DNA of 64,000 nt from Campylobacter concisus (GCF_003048575.1 NZ_PIRZ01000003.1:186001-250000), one strand, 5' to 3'; counted from the stretch's first letter, positions 36,647 through 48,371 are shown. Made by a program: numbers and translations. Notes: generated by a model from the letters alone, not told the origin.

Positions 36647-37863
36647 GAAAAGGAATTTTTATATTTTTGCTAGCTTTTAGTCTAGCTTTTGCGTCAAATA
36701 CCAAAGAGAAGATCAAGGACTCCAAAAACTCGCTAAGATCGAGTCAAGCGATGAGCGAGCAGCTTAGTAAAAAGCTAGACGATTTGGCTGGCGATATCGT
36801 AAATGGCGAGAAAAAACTTCGCGGTATAAGTGGCGATATCACAAATTTAAAGGGTCAAATTTCAGTCCTTGAGACAAATGCTTCCAAGGCGCTTATTGAA
36901 CTTGATGATCTAACGAAACAAAACAAAGAGCTAGAACGCACACAAAAAGAGCTAGAGCAAAATATGATAAGGATCATCGCAGAAGATTTGTCGTTTGATC
37001 TTTTGATGTCTGCAACTGAGGGCAAGCAAAGCGAGGAGAGCATCATCTCGTCTCAAATTTTAACCAAGCTAAATGCCATCACAAAAGAGGATTTTAAAAG
37101 ACTTAGCCAAAACTATGAAGATACGATCGAGAAGATAAAAAATAAATCAAACAAAATAAGCGAGATAAACTCAAGCATCAAAAACTATAGACGCAAGCAA
37201 AGTGACTTGCAAAATTTAGAGAGTACGCAGAAAAATACTATAAACGGACTAAAACGTGATAAGGAAATTTACAGCAAAAAGCTAGCCAAACTTCAAGCCC
37301 AACAAGATGAGCTAAGAAAGACGCTAGAGCAGCTTGCTATCATGCAAAAACAAGAGGATGAAGCCGCACGTGCTGCTAGAGAAAAACAAGAAAAAGCAGC
37401 CACAAGCAAAGGTGGTAAAAAAGGCGAAAAAAGCCAGCCAATGGGTGGAGGCTATCAAACAAGCTCAGTTAAAAAATATTCAGGTGCAAAGACAATCGCT
37501 CCTCTTGATAGCTACACTGTAAAGCAAAAATTTGGAAATTACGTAGATCCGATATATAACATCAAAATTTTTAATGAGTCAGTCACGCTTCGCTCAACCA
37601 CGTCAGATGCCAAGGTCAAAAGCGTGCTAAATGGTAAAGTGGTCTTTGCAAAAGCAACTCCGATTCTTGAAAATGTAGTCATCATTGAAAACGAAAATGG
37701 CATCCACACGATCTATGCTCACCTAAGTCAGATCGCACCGACGGTTAAGGTAGGCTCAGTTGTGCAAAAAGGCTACGTTATAGGTCGAGTTAGAAACGAT
37801 CTAACCTTTGAAGTGACGCAAAGAAACTACCACATCGATCCACTTGAGATGATCTCAAAATAG
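36643..37863 (+). CDS. EnvC-like murein hydrolase activator (degenerate LytM)
   Basis: 406 residues. Signal peptide (MRKGIFIFLLAFSLAFAS), a long coiled coil (about 25-235), a low-complexity basic linker (about 240-285), and a C-terminal LytM/M23 domain (about 295-400). The LytM zinc ligands are missing: the expected H-x-G-x-D region reads FNESVTLRST, and the final H-x-H is TFEV within NDLTFEVTQR. This is the state of EnvC, which activates amidases without cutting peptidoglycan. Coupling to ftsX and the presence of amiA at 43368 support an FtsEX-EnvC-AmiA pathway. Confidence 0.88.
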   Translation: MRKGIFIFLLAFSLAFASNTKEKIKDSKNSLRSSQAMSEQLSKKLDDLAGDIVNGEKKLRGISGDITNLKGQISVLETNASKALIELDDLTKQNKELERTQKELEQNMIRIIAEDLSFDLLMSATEGKQSEESIISSQILTKLNAITKEDFKRLSQNYEDTIEKIKNKSNKISEINSSIKNYRRKQSDLQNLESTQKNTINGLKRDKEIYSKKLAKLQAQQDELRKTLEQLAIMQKQEDEAARAAREKQEKAATSKGGKKGEKSQPMGGGYQTSSVKKYSGAKTIAPLDSYTVKQKFGNYVDPIYNIKIFNESVTLRSTTSDAKVKSVLNGKVVFAKATPILENVVIIENENGIHTIYAHLSQIAPTVKVGSVVQKGYVIGRVRNDLTFEVTQRNYHIDPLEMISK

Positions 37864-37906
37864 CCGCTTTGCAAGTACTATTAACTAAATTTAAAGCCTT
37901 TTTGGC

Positions 37907-37912
37907 TAGAAT
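37907..37912 (+). promoter_or_regulatory. -10 box for pyrH
   Basis: TAGAAT, 25 bases before the pyrH ATG, in the 73-base gap after the EnvC-like gene. The small hairpin AGCC-TTTTT-GGCT just upstream is too weak to call a terminator. Confidence 0.4.
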
Positions 37913-37918
37913 GCGTGA

Positions 37919-38653
<735 letters not shown>

Positions 38654-38671
38654 ATTTTAAAAAGGATAAAT

Positions 38672-38887
38672 ATGAGAACAGAACAAATAACAGCAAGAGC
38701 ATTAAAACAAGTTGGTGATGATAGATATAAACTTTCACTTATCGTAGCAAAGCGTGCAGAAGCACTAGCAAATGGAGCAGTAGTGCTTGTAGAAGCCGAT
38801 ACTTCAAAGATGAAATTTGCTGACATTGCACTACTTGAAGTAGCTGAGGGCAAAATAGGCTTAGAGGCAATAGTTGAAGGAAAATAG
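38672..38887 (+). CDS. rpoZ: RNA polymerase omega subunit
   Basis: 71 residues, the usual Campylobacterota size. Omega stabilises the beta-prime subunit and, in many bacteria, links RNA polymerase to ppGpp. MRTEQITARALKQVGDDRYK followed by LSLIVAKRAEALANGA (about 20-36) is the family core. AAAAAGGATAA precedes the ATG. The last 14 bases overlap spoT, the only ppGpp enzyme gene seen, as in many genomes. Confidence 0.95.
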   Translation: MRTEQITARALKQVGDDRYKLSLIVAKRAEALANGAVVLVEADTSKMKFADIALLEVAEGKIGLEAIVEGK

Positions 38888-41063
38888 TCTTTTTTTAGAG
38901 CAGCTAATAGAACAAATTTTACCTTGTAAAAATGTTTCAGAAGCTATAACGCTGCTCTTTTCCCTTTGCGAACGAAGCGAGAAATTAGACAAAGCTATAG
39001 ATAGCTGCGTCACATCTCATGCTGGTCAATACCGCAAAAGTGGCGAGCCATACGCAATCCATCCTATCTTGGTAGCATCAATAGTAGCAAATATGGGTGG
39101 AGATGAGAATATGGTCATAGCTGCACTACTTCACGATGTAGTTGAAGATACTGAAGTTACACTTAGCGAAGTCCAGGCTGAATTTGGCGATGAAGTGGCA
39201 AAGCTGGTTGAAGGACTTACAAAGATAGTTGCTATAAGAGAAAACAAGCTTGCAAGCTCAAGTAGTAACGAAAAACTAGCAAGCTCGGCACTAACCTTTA
39301 GAAAAATGCTTTTAATCTCCATTGAGGATGTTAGAGTTCTTGTGGTTAAGCTTTGTGATAGACTTCATAATATGCTAACCCTTGATGCATTAAAAGTAGA
39401 AAAACAAAAACGAATTGCTGAAGAGACGCTTATGGTCTATGCTCCGATCGCTCATAGGCTTGGAATTTCATCGATTAAAAATATACTTGAAGATCTAAGT
39501 TTTAAATATGCTATGCCAGAAGAATACGCCAAGATTGATAGTTTTTTAAATAAAAATAAGCAGCAGCTTAGCCTTAAGCTAAATGCTTTTTACGAGAAAG
39601 TAAATCAAATTTTGCTTGAAAATGGCTTTATTGAGGGCACTTTTGAGATACAAAAACGTATAAAGCATTACTATTCGATTTATTTAAAAATGCAAAGAAA
39701 AGGGATTTCGATTGAAGAGGTGCTTGATTTGCTTGCTATTAGAATTCTTGTGCAAAAGCCGCTTGATTGCTACCTTGCGCTTGGGAATTTGCATATAAAT
39801 TTTAATCCTCTTATTTCAAGATTTAAGGATTATATTGCACTTCCAAAGCAAAATGGTTATCAAACGATACATACAACTATTTTTGATAATAAGAGTATTT
39901 TTGAGGCACAAGTTCGTACTTACGATATGCACAAAACAGCTGAATACGGTGTCGCAGCTCACTGGAAATATAAAAACGGCGAGGGTAGTTTACTAAATCC
40001 AAAACTTGACTGGCTAAACGACATTGGTATGCAAAATAATGAAGCTGAAAGTAACGTCGAAGAGCTTTATGAATATGCAAAAGATAGTCTTTATATAGAA
40101 GATATTGCGGTCTATTCGCCAAAAGGCGAGGTTTTTACGCTTCCGCGCGGGGCCACTGCACTTGATTATGCTTATGAGATTCACACAGAGATCGGACTTT
40201 ACGCAAAAGAAGCTTATATAAATCGCGTCAGAATGCCACTTTTAACAGAGCTAAAAAACGGCGATATTGTAAGGATTGTAACTGGCGAAGAGGCAAAATT
40301 TCGCTGTTCGTGGATAAATAGTGTTCGAACTGGTAAAGCAAGGGCTACGATAAGAACATACTGCAAGCAAAAGATAAAAGATATAAATTATAAAATCGCA
40401 GTCGACATTTTAAAGTCGGTTTTTGGCGTTTCTAAAGATAGAATTTTAGACTGGATAGAGCATGAAAATTTAGGCAAAAAAGTTTTTCGTGCTGCAACTG
40501 AAAGCGATTTTTTGCAAGAGGTCGTAAATATGCTTAAAAAGTATATAAAAAAAGAGCGTCCTTTTATGATCTCTTTGGGTGATAAATATCAGGTTAAAAA
40601 ACAAAAATTTGAAAATATCGTAATCTACTCAAATCACAAAATTTCAAATGTTGAGTTTGACTATTGTTGTAACCCAAAAAGAGGCGATAGCATAGTTGGC
40701 TTTAAAAATGGGCACAATGTGACAGTGCATCACAAGCTTTGTGAGCGTGCTGGAAAGCTTATGGATAAGGGCAATGAAATCATCTTTGTCAAATGGACTA
40801 GAAATGCCCCACATAGATATAAAATTTTATTAAATCTTGAGAACCGAAAAGGCGCATTGGCTGAATTTTTAACATATCTTGCTAGACTAGATGTAAATTT
40901 GGCTACAATCTCGCTAAACGAAGCAAATGACCTTAGCGGTGATACATTTGAGATAAGTGTTGAGATAGCTGAAAACATCGATGCAAACGAGCTAAGAGAG
41001 AAGATTAAAGATAGATATAAGATTATAGATTTCGTTTCGCAAAGCGATCCATACCATAACTAG
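38874..41063 (+). CDS. spoT: Bifunctional (p)ppGpp synthase/hydrolase SpoT
   Basis: 729 residues, TTG start inside rpoZ. Domain order: HD hydrolase (about 40-190, [14 protein letters not shown] with the metal H-D and E-D), synthetase (about 235-345, [16 protein letters not shown] and LLAIRILV), TGS (about 385-445, [20 protein letters not shown]), a helical/conserved-cysteine region ([16 protein letters not shown]), and a C-terminal ACT domain (about 650-725). Both active sites look intact, as expected for the single Rsh enzyme of Campylobacter. It controls the stringent response. The alternative is a start farther in, but the hydrolase domain needs most of this N-terminus. Confidence 0.96.
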   Translation: MKENSLFLEQLIEQILPCKNVSEAITLLFSLCERSEKLDKAIDSCVTSHAGQYRKSGEPYAIHPILVASIVANMGGDENMVIAALLHDVVEDTEVTLSEVQAEFGDEVAKLVEGLTKIVAIRENKLASSSSNEKLASSALTFRKMLLISIEDVRVLVVKLCDRLHNMLTLDALKVEKQKRIAEETLMVYAPIAHRLGISSIKNILEDLSFKYAMPEEYAKIDSFLNKNKQQLSLKLNAFYEKVNQILLENGFIEGTFEIQKRIKHYYSIYLKMQRKGISIEEVLDLLAIRILVQKPLDCYLALGNLHINFNPLISRFKDYIALPKQNGYQTIHTTIFDNKSIFEAQVRTYDMHKTAEYGVAAHWKYKNGEGSLLNPKLDWLNDIGMQNNEAESNVEELYEYAKDSLYIEDIAVYSPKGEVFTLPRGATALDYAYEIHTEIGLYAKEAYINRVRMPLLTELKNGDIVRIVTGEEAKFRCSWINSVRTGKARATIRTYCKQKIKDINYKIAVDILKSVFGVSKDRILDWIEHENLGKKVFRAATESDFLQEVVNMLKKYIKKERPFMISLGDKYQVKKQKFENIVIYSNHKISNVEFDYCCNPKRGDSIVGFKNGHNVTVHHKLCERAGKLMDKGNEIIFVKWTRNAPHRYKILLNLENRKGALAEFLTYLARLDVNLATISLNEANDLSGDTFEISVEIAENIDANELREKIKDRYKIIDFVSQSDPYHN

Positions 41064-41073
41064 GAGAAAGATA

Positions 41074-42279
41074 ATGCAAGATATAGCTGAAATTTTACAA
41101 GAGATAAAGCGCGGTGTTGCCGAAATTATTGACTTTGAAAGAGTTGAGAATTTAATAAAAAACTATTATGAAAAAGGTGAAAATTTCTATGTAAAGGCTG
41201 GCTTTGATCCAACTGCTCCAGACCTTCACTTGGGACACACAGTTGTTTTAAACAAGATGGCACTTCTTCAAAAACATGGCGCGATCGTGCAGTTTTTAAT
41301 AGGCGATTTTACCGCTCAAATAGGCGATCCAACCGGCAAATCAGCCACCAGAAAGAAGCTAGATCAAGAGACGGTTTTAAAAAACGCTAAAACCTACGAA
41401 GAGCAAGTTTTTAAAATTTTAGACCCAAAAAAGACTGTGATCATGTTTAACTCAAAATGGTCAAATGAGCTTGGAGCTGCTGGAATGATAGAGCTAACTA
41501 GTACATTTTCAGTCGCTAGAATGCTAGAGCGCGATGATTTTGAAAAAAGGATAAAAGCTGGTAGCCCAATTTCAATTTGTGAATTTATGTATCCGCTTCT
41601 TCAGGGTTATGATAGCGTTGCGATGAAGTGCGATATCGAGATGGGCGGTACGGATCAAAAATTTAACCTTCTAATGGGTAGAACTTTGCAGAGGACTTAT
41701 AATGTCGGCAAAGAGCAAGCTGTCATCATGATGCCACTTCTTGAGGGGCTTGATGGTGTAAATAAGATGAGCAAAAGTCTTGGAAACTACATCGGCGTAA
41801 CCGAAAATGCAAATGATATGTTTGCAAAAACACTTAGTATAAGCGATGAGCTAATGTGGCGTTGGTACGAGCTTTTAAGTACAAAAAGCCTTGGCGAGAT
41901 AGAAAATTTAATGAACGATGTTAAAAACGGTAAGTATCATCCAAAAAAAGCAAAAGAGGACCTTGCTTACGAGATAACAGCAAGGTATCACGGTGAGGAG
42001 GCTGCAAAGGCTGCGATGGCTGAGTTTAACAGCGTGCACTCTCAAAATCAGCTCCCAACTGATATAAAAGAATTTAGCCTAAAAGCACCAGCGTGGATAG
42101 TGGAAGCTTTATCACAGTGTGAGTTAAGTGAGTCAAATTCTCAAGCAAGGCGTGATATAAAAGCAAATGCGGTTAGCATTAATCAAGAAAAGATTAGTGA
42201 TGAGCAGTTAAAATTAGAGGCAGGTGAATATATCTTGCAAGTCGGAAAGCGTAAATTTGCAAAAGTAAAGGTTGAATAG
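41074..42279 (+). CDS. tyrS: Tyrosyl-tRNA synthetase
   Basis: 401 residues, class I synthetase. The HIGH box is HLGH in [14 protein letters not shown] (about 48-61), the KMSKS loop is KMSKSLG (about 231-237), and the C-terminal S4 domain (about 340-401) reads [33 protein letters not shown] is the tyrosine-type specificity block. AGGAGAAAGATA precedes the ATG. It lies 10 bases after spoT and abuts the next gene. Confidence 0.97.
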   Translation: MQDIAEILQEIKRGVAEIIDFERVENLIKNYYEKGENFYVKAGFDPTAPDLHLGHTVVLNKMALLQKHGAIVQFLIGDFTAQIGDPTGKSATRKKLDQETVLKNAKTYEEQVFKILDPKKTVIMFNSKWSNELGAAGMIELTSTFSVARMLERDDFEKRIKAGSPISICEFMYPLLQGYDSVAMKCDIEMGGTDQKFNLLMGRTLQRTYNVGKEQAVIMMPLLEGLDGVNKMSKSLGNYIGVTENANDMFAKTLSISDELMWRWYELLSTKSLGEIENLMNDVKNGKYHPKKAKEDLAYEITARYHGEEAAKAAMAEFNSVHSQNQLPTDIKEFSLKAPAWIVEALSQCELSESNSQARRDIKANAVSINQEKISDEQLKLEAGEYILQVGKRKFAKVKVE

Positions 42280-43371
42280 ATGGAGTTAAAGCCATTAAAA
42301 ATAGGAAAATATGAGATAAAGTATCCGATATTTCAAGGCGGCATGGGACTTGGTATCAGTTGGGACAAACTAGCTGGCAACGTCAGCCTAGAAGGCGGTC
42401 TTGGGATAATCAGCTCAGTTGGCACAGGATATTATGAAAATCGTAAATTTATAAACAAAGAGCTAAATGCAAAGCCTTTTGGAAGTGAAAATTTCTACTC
42501 AACAAGAGGTCTTAGAGCAATTATTGAGAATGCACGAAAAATTTGTGGTGACCTGCCGCTTGGCGTAAATATAATGTACGCTGCAAATGACTATGCGAGA
42601 GTGGTAAAAGATGCTTGTGAAGCCGGTATAAATATCATCGTATCAGGTGCTGGGCTACCTACGAATTTGCCGGAATTTACACAAAACTTTAAAGAAGTCG
42701 CGCTAGTTCCTATTATCTCAAGCGCAAAAGCACTAAAGATCATCTGCAAACGCTGGCTACAAAGATATGACCGCTTACCAGATGCTGTCGTACTTGAGGG
42801 GCCACTAAGCGGTGGACACCAGGGCTTTACATACGAGCAGTGTCTTGACCCTGAGTTTTCGCTATTTAATCTAATCCCACAAGTAAAGGCCGAGATAAAA
42901 GAGTGGGGCGATTTTCCGCTCATAGCAGCCGGTGGAATTTGGGATAAAAATGACATAGAAAAGGCGATATCGCTAGGTGCAGATGGCGTTCAAATGGGTA
43001 CACGCTTCATCGGCACTCATGAGTGTGACGCAGATATTGGCTTTAAAGAAGTGATACTAGCAGCCGAGGAAAAAGACATAGAGCTTATAAAAAGTCCAGT
43101 TGGCTATCCGGCTCGTGGGATTAGAACAAATTTGATAAATTTGGTAGAAAAAAGGATGGGGCCAAAGATCCAGTGTATAAGCAACTGTGTGAGCCCTTGT
43201 CAAAGGGGCAAAGGTGCTAAAGAGGTTGGATATTGCATCGCTGATAGGCTATTTGACTCATTTAGCGGTAAAAAAGAGACCGGGTTATTTTTCACTGGAG
43301 CAAACGGATATAAACTAAAAGAGCTAATAAGCGTAAAAGAGTTAATGCACAAGCTGGTACATGGTGAATGA
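42280..43371 (+). CDS. Nitronate monooxygenase family flavoprotein
   Basis: 363 residues, TIM-barrel FMN protein. Family motifs are YPIFQGGMGLGISWDKLAG (about 15-33), GVNIMYAAND, IIVSGAGLPTNLPEF, GGHQGFT (about 182-188), PLIAAGGIWDKNDIEKAISLG and GADGVQMGTRFIGTHE. These enzymes oxidise alkyl nitronates such as propionate 3-nitronate; related proteins are enoyl-ACP reductases of FabK type, so the substrate is not certain. C-terminal cysteines (CISNCVSPCQRG) are a feature of this subgroup. It starts the base after the tyrS stop and is coupled to amiA. Confidence 0.88.
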   Translation: MELKPLKIGKYEIKYPIFQGGMGLGISWDKLAGNVSLEGGLGIISSVGTGYYENRKFINKELNAKPFGSENFYSTRGLRAIIENARKICGDLPLGVNIMYAANDYARVVKDACEAGINIIVSGAGLPTNLPEFTQNFKEVALVPIISSAKALKIICKRWLQRYDRLPDAVVLEGPLSGGHQGFTYEQCLDPEFSLFNLIPQVKAEIKEWGDFPLIAAGGIWDKNDIEKAISLGADGVQMGTRFIGTHECDADIGFKEVILAAEEKDIELIKSPVGYPARGIRTNLINLVEKRMGPKIQCISNCVSPCQRGKGAKEVGYCIADRLFDSFSGKKETGLFFTGANGYKLKELISVKELMHKLVHGE

Positions 43372-44810
43372 AACGAGCGATAATCCTCTTTTTTATTGTT
43401 TGTAATTTTCTTTTTGCTGCGACAAATTCGGAGATATTTGCAAAATTTGATAAAAATTTTGCCAGCTTAAGCAGAAGCGCAAAGATTAAATTTCACAACG
43501 ATATAAAAGACATCTATGTCGACGCGATCATCAAAAATGACAAAAATATAAAAAAACAAGCACTCACAAGACTCATAACCAGCTCAAAATCGCTTGGTTT
43601 TGACTCAAGCGCTTATGTAAAAGATCTAAACACGCTAAACGGCGTAAAAAGTGCCAGTGCCCCAGCTACTGCGGCTCTAACGCTACTAAGTGCGACAAAG
43701 GTAAATGAGACTTTGGTGCTTAAGTTTAATACAAAAATCGATACTGCAAAACTAAAAACATCCTTTTTAAAGCAACAAAATACATATAAAAACATTATGG
43801 ACATTGATGGTAGATTAAATGGCAATCCGCTAACTTATAAAAATTTCATATCTGATTACATTCATATCTCGCAGTATGATAAAAACACTGTTAGAGTTAT
43901 TTTTTCTGATAAGGTCCAAAAGACTATAAAAGCAAATGCAACAGGCGATCTGCTTGTAATCAGTGCTCAAAATTTTATCTCAAACGAAAATGTAAAAGCA
44001 CCACTTCATAAAACTAAAAACAAAAATGAAGAAGTGCCACACAAAGAGCCTGAGCCAAATTTAAAGCCGCAGCCTGCACAAAGTGAGCCAGTGGCAGCAC
44101 CTTTGCCATCAGTTGCGGCTAGTAAATTTTCACGCAACAAAACGATCGTCATCGATCCGGGTCATGGTGGCACTGATCCAGGTGCAGTAAATGGCAAACT
44201 TCAAGAAAAAACCGCGGTTCTAGGCGTAGCCAAAAAACTTGGCGACATATTAAAAGCGCGTGGTTACAAGGTCTTTTTTACCAGGTCAACCGATGTCTTT
44301 ATAAATTTAAGAACAAGAACAAAATTTGCAAATGATAAGATGGCTGATCTTTTTGTTTCCATTCACGCAAATGCCGCTCCAAATGCCACAAAGGCAAAGA
44401 GTATGCACGGCATTGAGACATTTTTCTTATCGCCTGCAAGAAGCGAACGTAGCAAAAACGCGGCTGCACTTGAGAACAAATCAGATATCGAAGAGATGAA
44501 CTACTTTTCGCAGCAGACATTTCTAAATGTGCTAAATCGCGAGAAGATCATCGCCTCAAACAAGCTTGGTATCGATATCCAAAAAGAAATTTTAGCAAGT
44601 GCTAGAAAGGTCTATGCTGCAAGTGACGGTAGTGTAAGGGAAGCGCCGTTTTGGGTACTCGTAGGCGCTCTTATGCCAGCAGTTCTTGTTGAGATCGGCT
44701 ATATCACGCATCCAGTCGAGGGCGAAAAGCTCTTTAATGATGCCTACCAAAACGCTCTTGCAAATGGCATAGCAAATGGCATAGATGGATATTTTGCAAA
44801 AAATAGATGA
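43368..44810 (+). CDS. amiA: N-acetylmuramoyl-L-alanine amidase AmiA
   Basis: 480 residues. Signal peptide (MKRAIILFFIVCNFLFAA), an N-terminal domain of about 230 residues (AMIN-like position, not recognised clearly), then an amidase_3 domain (about 255-478). The zinc ligands are His266 (DPGHGG), Glu280 and His333 (SIHANAA), and the catalytic glutamate is Glu442 (VLVEIGYITHP). The insertion after His333 (ALENKSDIEEMNYF) matches the autoinhibitory helix of EnvC-regulated amidases. It cleaves the stem peptide from glycan during daughter-cell separation. Coupled to mnmC and the upstream gene by 4-base overlaps. Confidence 0.94.
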   Translation: MKRAIILFFIVCNFLFAATNSEIFAKFDKNFASLSRSAKIKFHNDIKDIYVDAIIKNDKNIKKQALTRLITSSKSLGFDSSAYVKDLNTLNGVKSASAPATAALTLLSATKVNETLVLKFNTKIDTAKLKTSFLKQQNTYKNIMDIDGRLNGNPLTYKNFISDYIHISQYDKNTVRVIFSDKVQKTIKANATGDLLVISAQNFISNENVKAPLHKTKNKNEEVPHKEPEPNLKPQPAQSEPVAAPLPSVAASKFSRNKTIVIDPGHGGTDPGAVNGKLQEKTAVLGVAKKLGDILKARGYKVFFTRSTDVFINLRTRTKFANDKMADLFVSIHANAAPNATKAKSMHGIETFFLSPARSERSKNAAALENKSDIEEMNYFSQQTFLNVLNREKIIASNKLGIDIQKEILASARKVYAASDGSVREAPFWVLVGALMPAVLVEIGYITHPVEGEKLFNDAYQNALANGIANGIDGYFAKNR

Positions 44811-46675
44811 AAAATGCAAATTTAAGCTTTAAAGGGCAAATTCCATTTAACGAGGAGTTTGGCGATATATATTTCAATACAGACAAACCTTGGCTTGAGA
44901 GTGAATTTGTCTTTGCAAGTGCACTTGATGAAATTTGGCAGAGTAAAGATAGCTTCGTCATCGCTGAGACAGGATTTGGTGCCGGGCTAAATTTCTTTAC
45001 ACTTTGTAAGAAATTTAAAAACAGCTCTAAAAAACTTCACTTTGTTAGCATCGAAAAAACCCCTATTAAAAAAGAAGATATTTTAAAAATTTATGAAAAT
45101 TTAGGCATTTTTAAAGCTTATGCCAAAAAGCTGGTCTCGCTTCATCCGCCGCTAATCTCAGGCATACACCGCATAAATTTTACTCCAAATATCACACTTG
45201 ATCTTTGCTACGGCGAGGCTAAAGAAATTTTACCTGAGCTTGATTTTAGCGCTGACATCTGGTTTCTAGACGGCTTTGCTCCAAGTAAAAATGGCTCAAT
45301 CTGGAGCGAAGAAATTTTTAGAGAGATTGCAAGACTAAGCAATGTTGGCACGATTGCTAGAACCTACTCTTGTGCAAAAATAGTAAAAGATGGACTAAAG
45401 GGCGCTGGCTTTCTACTAAGTCTAAAAGATGGATACGCTAGAAAACGTCAGATGAGTAGTGCCGTGCTAGAGAAAAAAGATGAAAATTTAAAAGATGCTT
45501 GGTTTGCAAGATGTGAGCCACTTGCTGAGTCAAAAGGCAAAACAGCACTTATCATAGGAGCTGGCGTGGCCGGACTTGCAACAGCTGGCGAGCTAGCCAA
45601 AAATGGCTTTAAGGTTGTGATCGCTGAGGCAAAGAGCGAGGTGGCTACAAATGGCTCAGGCAATCACTGTGGCGCTTTGATGCCTCTAGTTACCAAGCCT
45701 GGTGTAAATTTAGGCCGCATGCATTTAAACGCATTTTTGCAAGCAGTGAGATTTTACAAGGCAATTTTGCCAAAAAGCCTTATCAAATTTAATGGCTGCA
45801 TCGACTACGGATTTGATGATGAGCTCACTAAAAGATATGGCTCGTGGCAGGATCAAGGTGTGGAGGAAATTTTTAAATTTGATGAGAGCCTAAAGCCATA
45901 TCCTGGGATATTTATAAAAGATGGTGCATACGCTAGACCAAGAGAAATTTGCAAATTTCTATCAAAAAATTTTGAAATTTTATTAAATCACGAGTATGAG
46001 AGTAGGGTACACCTGCAAAACGGCAAAATCAGCGTTAAATTTAAAAACGGTAAAAATTTAGAGACTGATATTTTGGTCTTTTGTACTGGCAGTAATAGTA
46101 GTGAAATTTTTAAGGGCTACGACATGCAAATAAGCAGTGTCCGAGGCCAAGTCACGCACCTAAAACCAGTGCTAAAAAATGCCATGCCGCTAAGCGCAAA
46201 AGGCTACATCTGTCCAACCATAAAAGGTGTGCAAGTTATCGGCGCTACTTATGCCAGAAATGAAATTTGTGATACGCCTAAAGTTGAGGATAATACTAAA
46301 AATTTAAGCGATGTAAGCGAGTTTTTTGATACCACAAAAGCCACCATTATCGGTTCACGTGTGGGGTATAGGAGCTATAGCGGAGATAGGTTTCCGATAA
46401 TTGGCGCCTTACATGACGAAGAATTTTACAAGCAAAACTACAAAGGGCTATTTTGGAGCAAAAATAAAGATAATAATCCAAAAGCAAGATATGAAAAGAA
46501 TATCTTTGTAAATTTCGCCCACGGCTCACGAGGTCTTGGCACAGCGATACTTGGAGCAAATTTGATAGCTGATCTTGTGCTTGATCGCCCACTTTGCATA
46601 GAAAGATCGCTATTTCATGAGCTTCATCCAGCTAGATTTTTGATAAGAAAACTAAAAAAGGGATTAAAACTTTAA
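44807..46675 (+). CDS. mnmC: Bifunctional tRNA U34 enzyme MnmC
   Basis: 622 residues. It finishes the mnm5s2U34 modification: the C-terminal FAD domain removes the carboxymethyl group and the N-terminal methyltransferase adds a methyl. MnmD is at about 1-230 (VIAETGFGAGLNFFTLCKKF; ADIWFLDGFAPSKNGSIWSE). The FAD domain begins at about 244 with TALIIGAGVAGLATAGELAK, and ends with FVNFAHGSRGLGTAILGANL. Length fits the fusion. The start overlaps amiA. A strong inverted repeat follows the stop. Confidence 0.95.
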   Translation: MKNANLSFKGQIPFNEEFGDIYFNTDKPWLESEFVFASALDEIWQSKDSFVIAETGFGAGLNFFTLCKKFKNSSKKLHFVSIEKTPIKKEDILKIYENLGIFKAYAKKLVSLHPPLISGIHRINFTPNITLDLCYGEAKEILPELDFSADIWFLDGFAPSKNGSIWSEEIFREIARLSNVGTIARTYSCAKIVKDGLKGAGFLLSLKDGYARKRQMSSAVLEKKDENLKDAWFARCEPLAESKGKTALIIGAGVAGLATAGELAKNGFKVVIAEAKSEVATNGSGNHCGALMPLVTKPGVNLGRMHLNAFLQAVRFYKAILPKSLIKFNGCIDYGFDDELTKRYGSWQDQGVEEIFKFDESLKPYPGIFIKDGAYARPREICKFLSKNFEILLNHEYESRVHLQNGKISVKFKNGKNLETDILVFCTGSNSSEIFKGYDMQISSVRGQVTHLKPVLKNAMPLSAKGYICPTIKGVQVIGATYARNEICDTPKVEDNTKNLSDVSEFFDTTKATIIGSRVGYRSYSGDRFPIIGALHDEEFYKQNYKGLFWSKNKDNNPKARYEKNIFVNFAHGSRGLGTAILGANLIADLVLDRPLCIERSLFHELHPARFLIRKLKKGLKL

Positions 46676-46687
46676 GAGGCAATTAGC

Positions 46688-46720
46688 AGAAATTCCTAGC
46701 ACAAGATACTAGGAATTTCT
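46688..46720. terminator. Bidirectional terminator between mnmC and putP
   Basis: Perfect 11-bp inverted repeat AGAAATTCCTA / TAGGAATTTCT (46688-46698 with 46710-46720), 11-base loop, between two convergent genes. T-rich tails are short on both strands. Confidence 0.65.
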
Positions 46721-46733
46721 TGTAAGTTTAGGC

Positions 46734-48221
46734 TTAAAGCCTTGTTTTCATCTTTTCAAATTCATCTTTTATGACTTGCTCGTGAGGTTCGCTTGTCATT
46801 TTATTTATCGCATCGCCCCAGATACTTACGCTAATGATCGCTATGCAAGACGCTATGATGCCAGGCAAAATTTCATAAACATAAGCGTTTAGCCCTGATG
46901 TTATCCAAAATATTACGGTCGCACCTCCAGCTATCATACCAGCTAATGCTCCAAGTGCACTCATGCGCTTCCAGTAGAGGCTAAAAAGTAGCACTGGCCC
47001 AAAGCTAGCACCAAATCCAGCCCAAGCGTTGCCAACGACGTTTAGAACATTATCTGTTGAGATAAAAGCAAGTACAGTAGCAACTATGGCTACTACTACG
47101 ACAGCATAGCGACTGATCGCTGTTTGTGTATTTTGACTAATCTCTTTTTTATAGAATGCAAAGATAAAGTCCTTTGTTACCGAGCTAGATGTAACTAAAA
47201 GCTGACTTGAGATAGTACTCATGATCGCTGAAAGCACAGCTGAGATGATAATACCTATAAAAAATGGTGGGAAAAGTAGCTCACCAAGCTTTAGAAACAC
47301 CGTCTCAGGATCACTAAGCCCGCCTCTTTGACTAAAGTAGACAAAGCCAATAAGTCCGCTCATAATCGCACCAAGCAACCCAATGCTCATCCAGCCAATG
47401 CCAATCCTTCTTGCTTTAGCAAGCTCTTTTGAATCGCGTATCGCCATAAATCTAACAATGATGTGTGGCTGACCAAAATAGCCAAATCCCCAAGCCATAA
47501 GTCCTAAAATTCCCCAAAAAGTTTGATCTCTAAATGGATTTAGGTGATTTGCATCAAGCTTGCTTATCTCTTTTAGTAAATTTGTATCGCTTGGCAAGTC
47601 TAAATTTAGATATGCCACGACTGGGATCGAGACTAGGACACAAAACATCAAAAGCCCCTGAAATGCGTCAGTTATACTAACTGCTTTAAATCCACCAAAA
47701 AATGTGTAAAAGACCACAATAACAAGTGTAAAGACCGCTCCGTAGGCAAATTTTAAACCAAAAAAGCTCTCAAATGTCTTTCCGCCAGCGATGATGCCGC
47801 TACTTACATAAAGTGTGAAAAAGATTAAAATGATAAGACCAGAGATAATTCTTAAAATTTTAGTCCTATCTTTAAAACGATTTTCTAAAAAGTCTGGTAT
47901 CGTGATGCTATCACTCGCAACCTCAGTATAAATTCTAAGCCTCTTTGCTAAAAATAAATAGTTGCAGTAAGCTCCAATGATAAGACCGATTATCATCCAC
48001 ACATTTGCTATGCCAGTTGCGTATAATGCTCCGGGCACGCCAAGTAGCATCCAACCACTCATATCAGAAGCACCAGCACTAAGTGCAGTAACTACTGGAC
48101 CCATTCGACGGTTATCTAGCAGATATTCGTTCATACTTGCATTTTTATCGTAGAAATATCGTCCGATAAAGAGCAAAAAGCCAAAATAGATGGCGATGGC
48201 TAAATAAGACCCAAAGCTCAT
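46734..48221 (-). CDS. putP: Sodium/proline symporter
   Basis: 495 residues, sodium:solute symporter family with about 13 membrane helices, close to E. coli PutP in length. Diagnostic stretches are NRRMGPVVTALSAGASDMSG (about 38-57) with sodium-site serines, then WMLLGVPGALYATG, FMAIRDSKELAKARRIG (about 257-273) and ISAVLSAIMSTISSQLLVTS (about 330-349). It imports proline with Na+ as carbon source or osmoprotectant. No putA is present in the window. The start follows AAAGGAAATTT on the minus strand. Divergent from the amino-acid ABC operon. Confidence 0.94.
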   Translation of the reverse strand: MSFGSYLAIAIYFGFLLFIGRYFYDKNASMNEYLLDNRRMGPVVTALSAGASDMSGWMLLGVPGALYATGIANVWMIIGLIIGAYCNYLFLAKRLRIYTEVASDSITIPDFLENRFKDRTKILRIISGLIILIFFTLYVSSGIIAGGKTFESFFGLKFAYGAVFTLVIVVFYTFFGGFKAVSITDAFQGLLMFCVLVSIPVVAYLNLDLPSDTNLLKEISKLDANHLNPFRDQTFWGILGLMAWGFGYFGQPHIIVRFMAIRDSKELAKARRIGIGWMSIGLLGAIMSGLIGFVYFSQRGGLSDPETVFLKLGELLFPPFFIGIIISAVLSAIMSTISSQLLVTSSSVTKDFIFAFYKKEISQNTQTAISRYAVVVVAIVATVLAFISTDNVLNVVGNAWAGFGASFGPVLLFSLYWKRMSALGALAGMIAGGATVIFWITSGLNAYVYEILPGIIASCIAIISVSIWGDAINKMTSEPHEQVIKDEFEKMKTRL

Positions 48222-48371
48222 AAATTTCCTTTCAAATTAAGATAAATGGCTTATGTTAATATAAATTTTTTTAAATTACAACATTCAGCGCCGATCCTTA
48301 AACGCTTTTAAGCAAAATGATATAAATTTTTTCGTATTATTTAAAGCCATATTTTAAAGAGAAGGACAAAG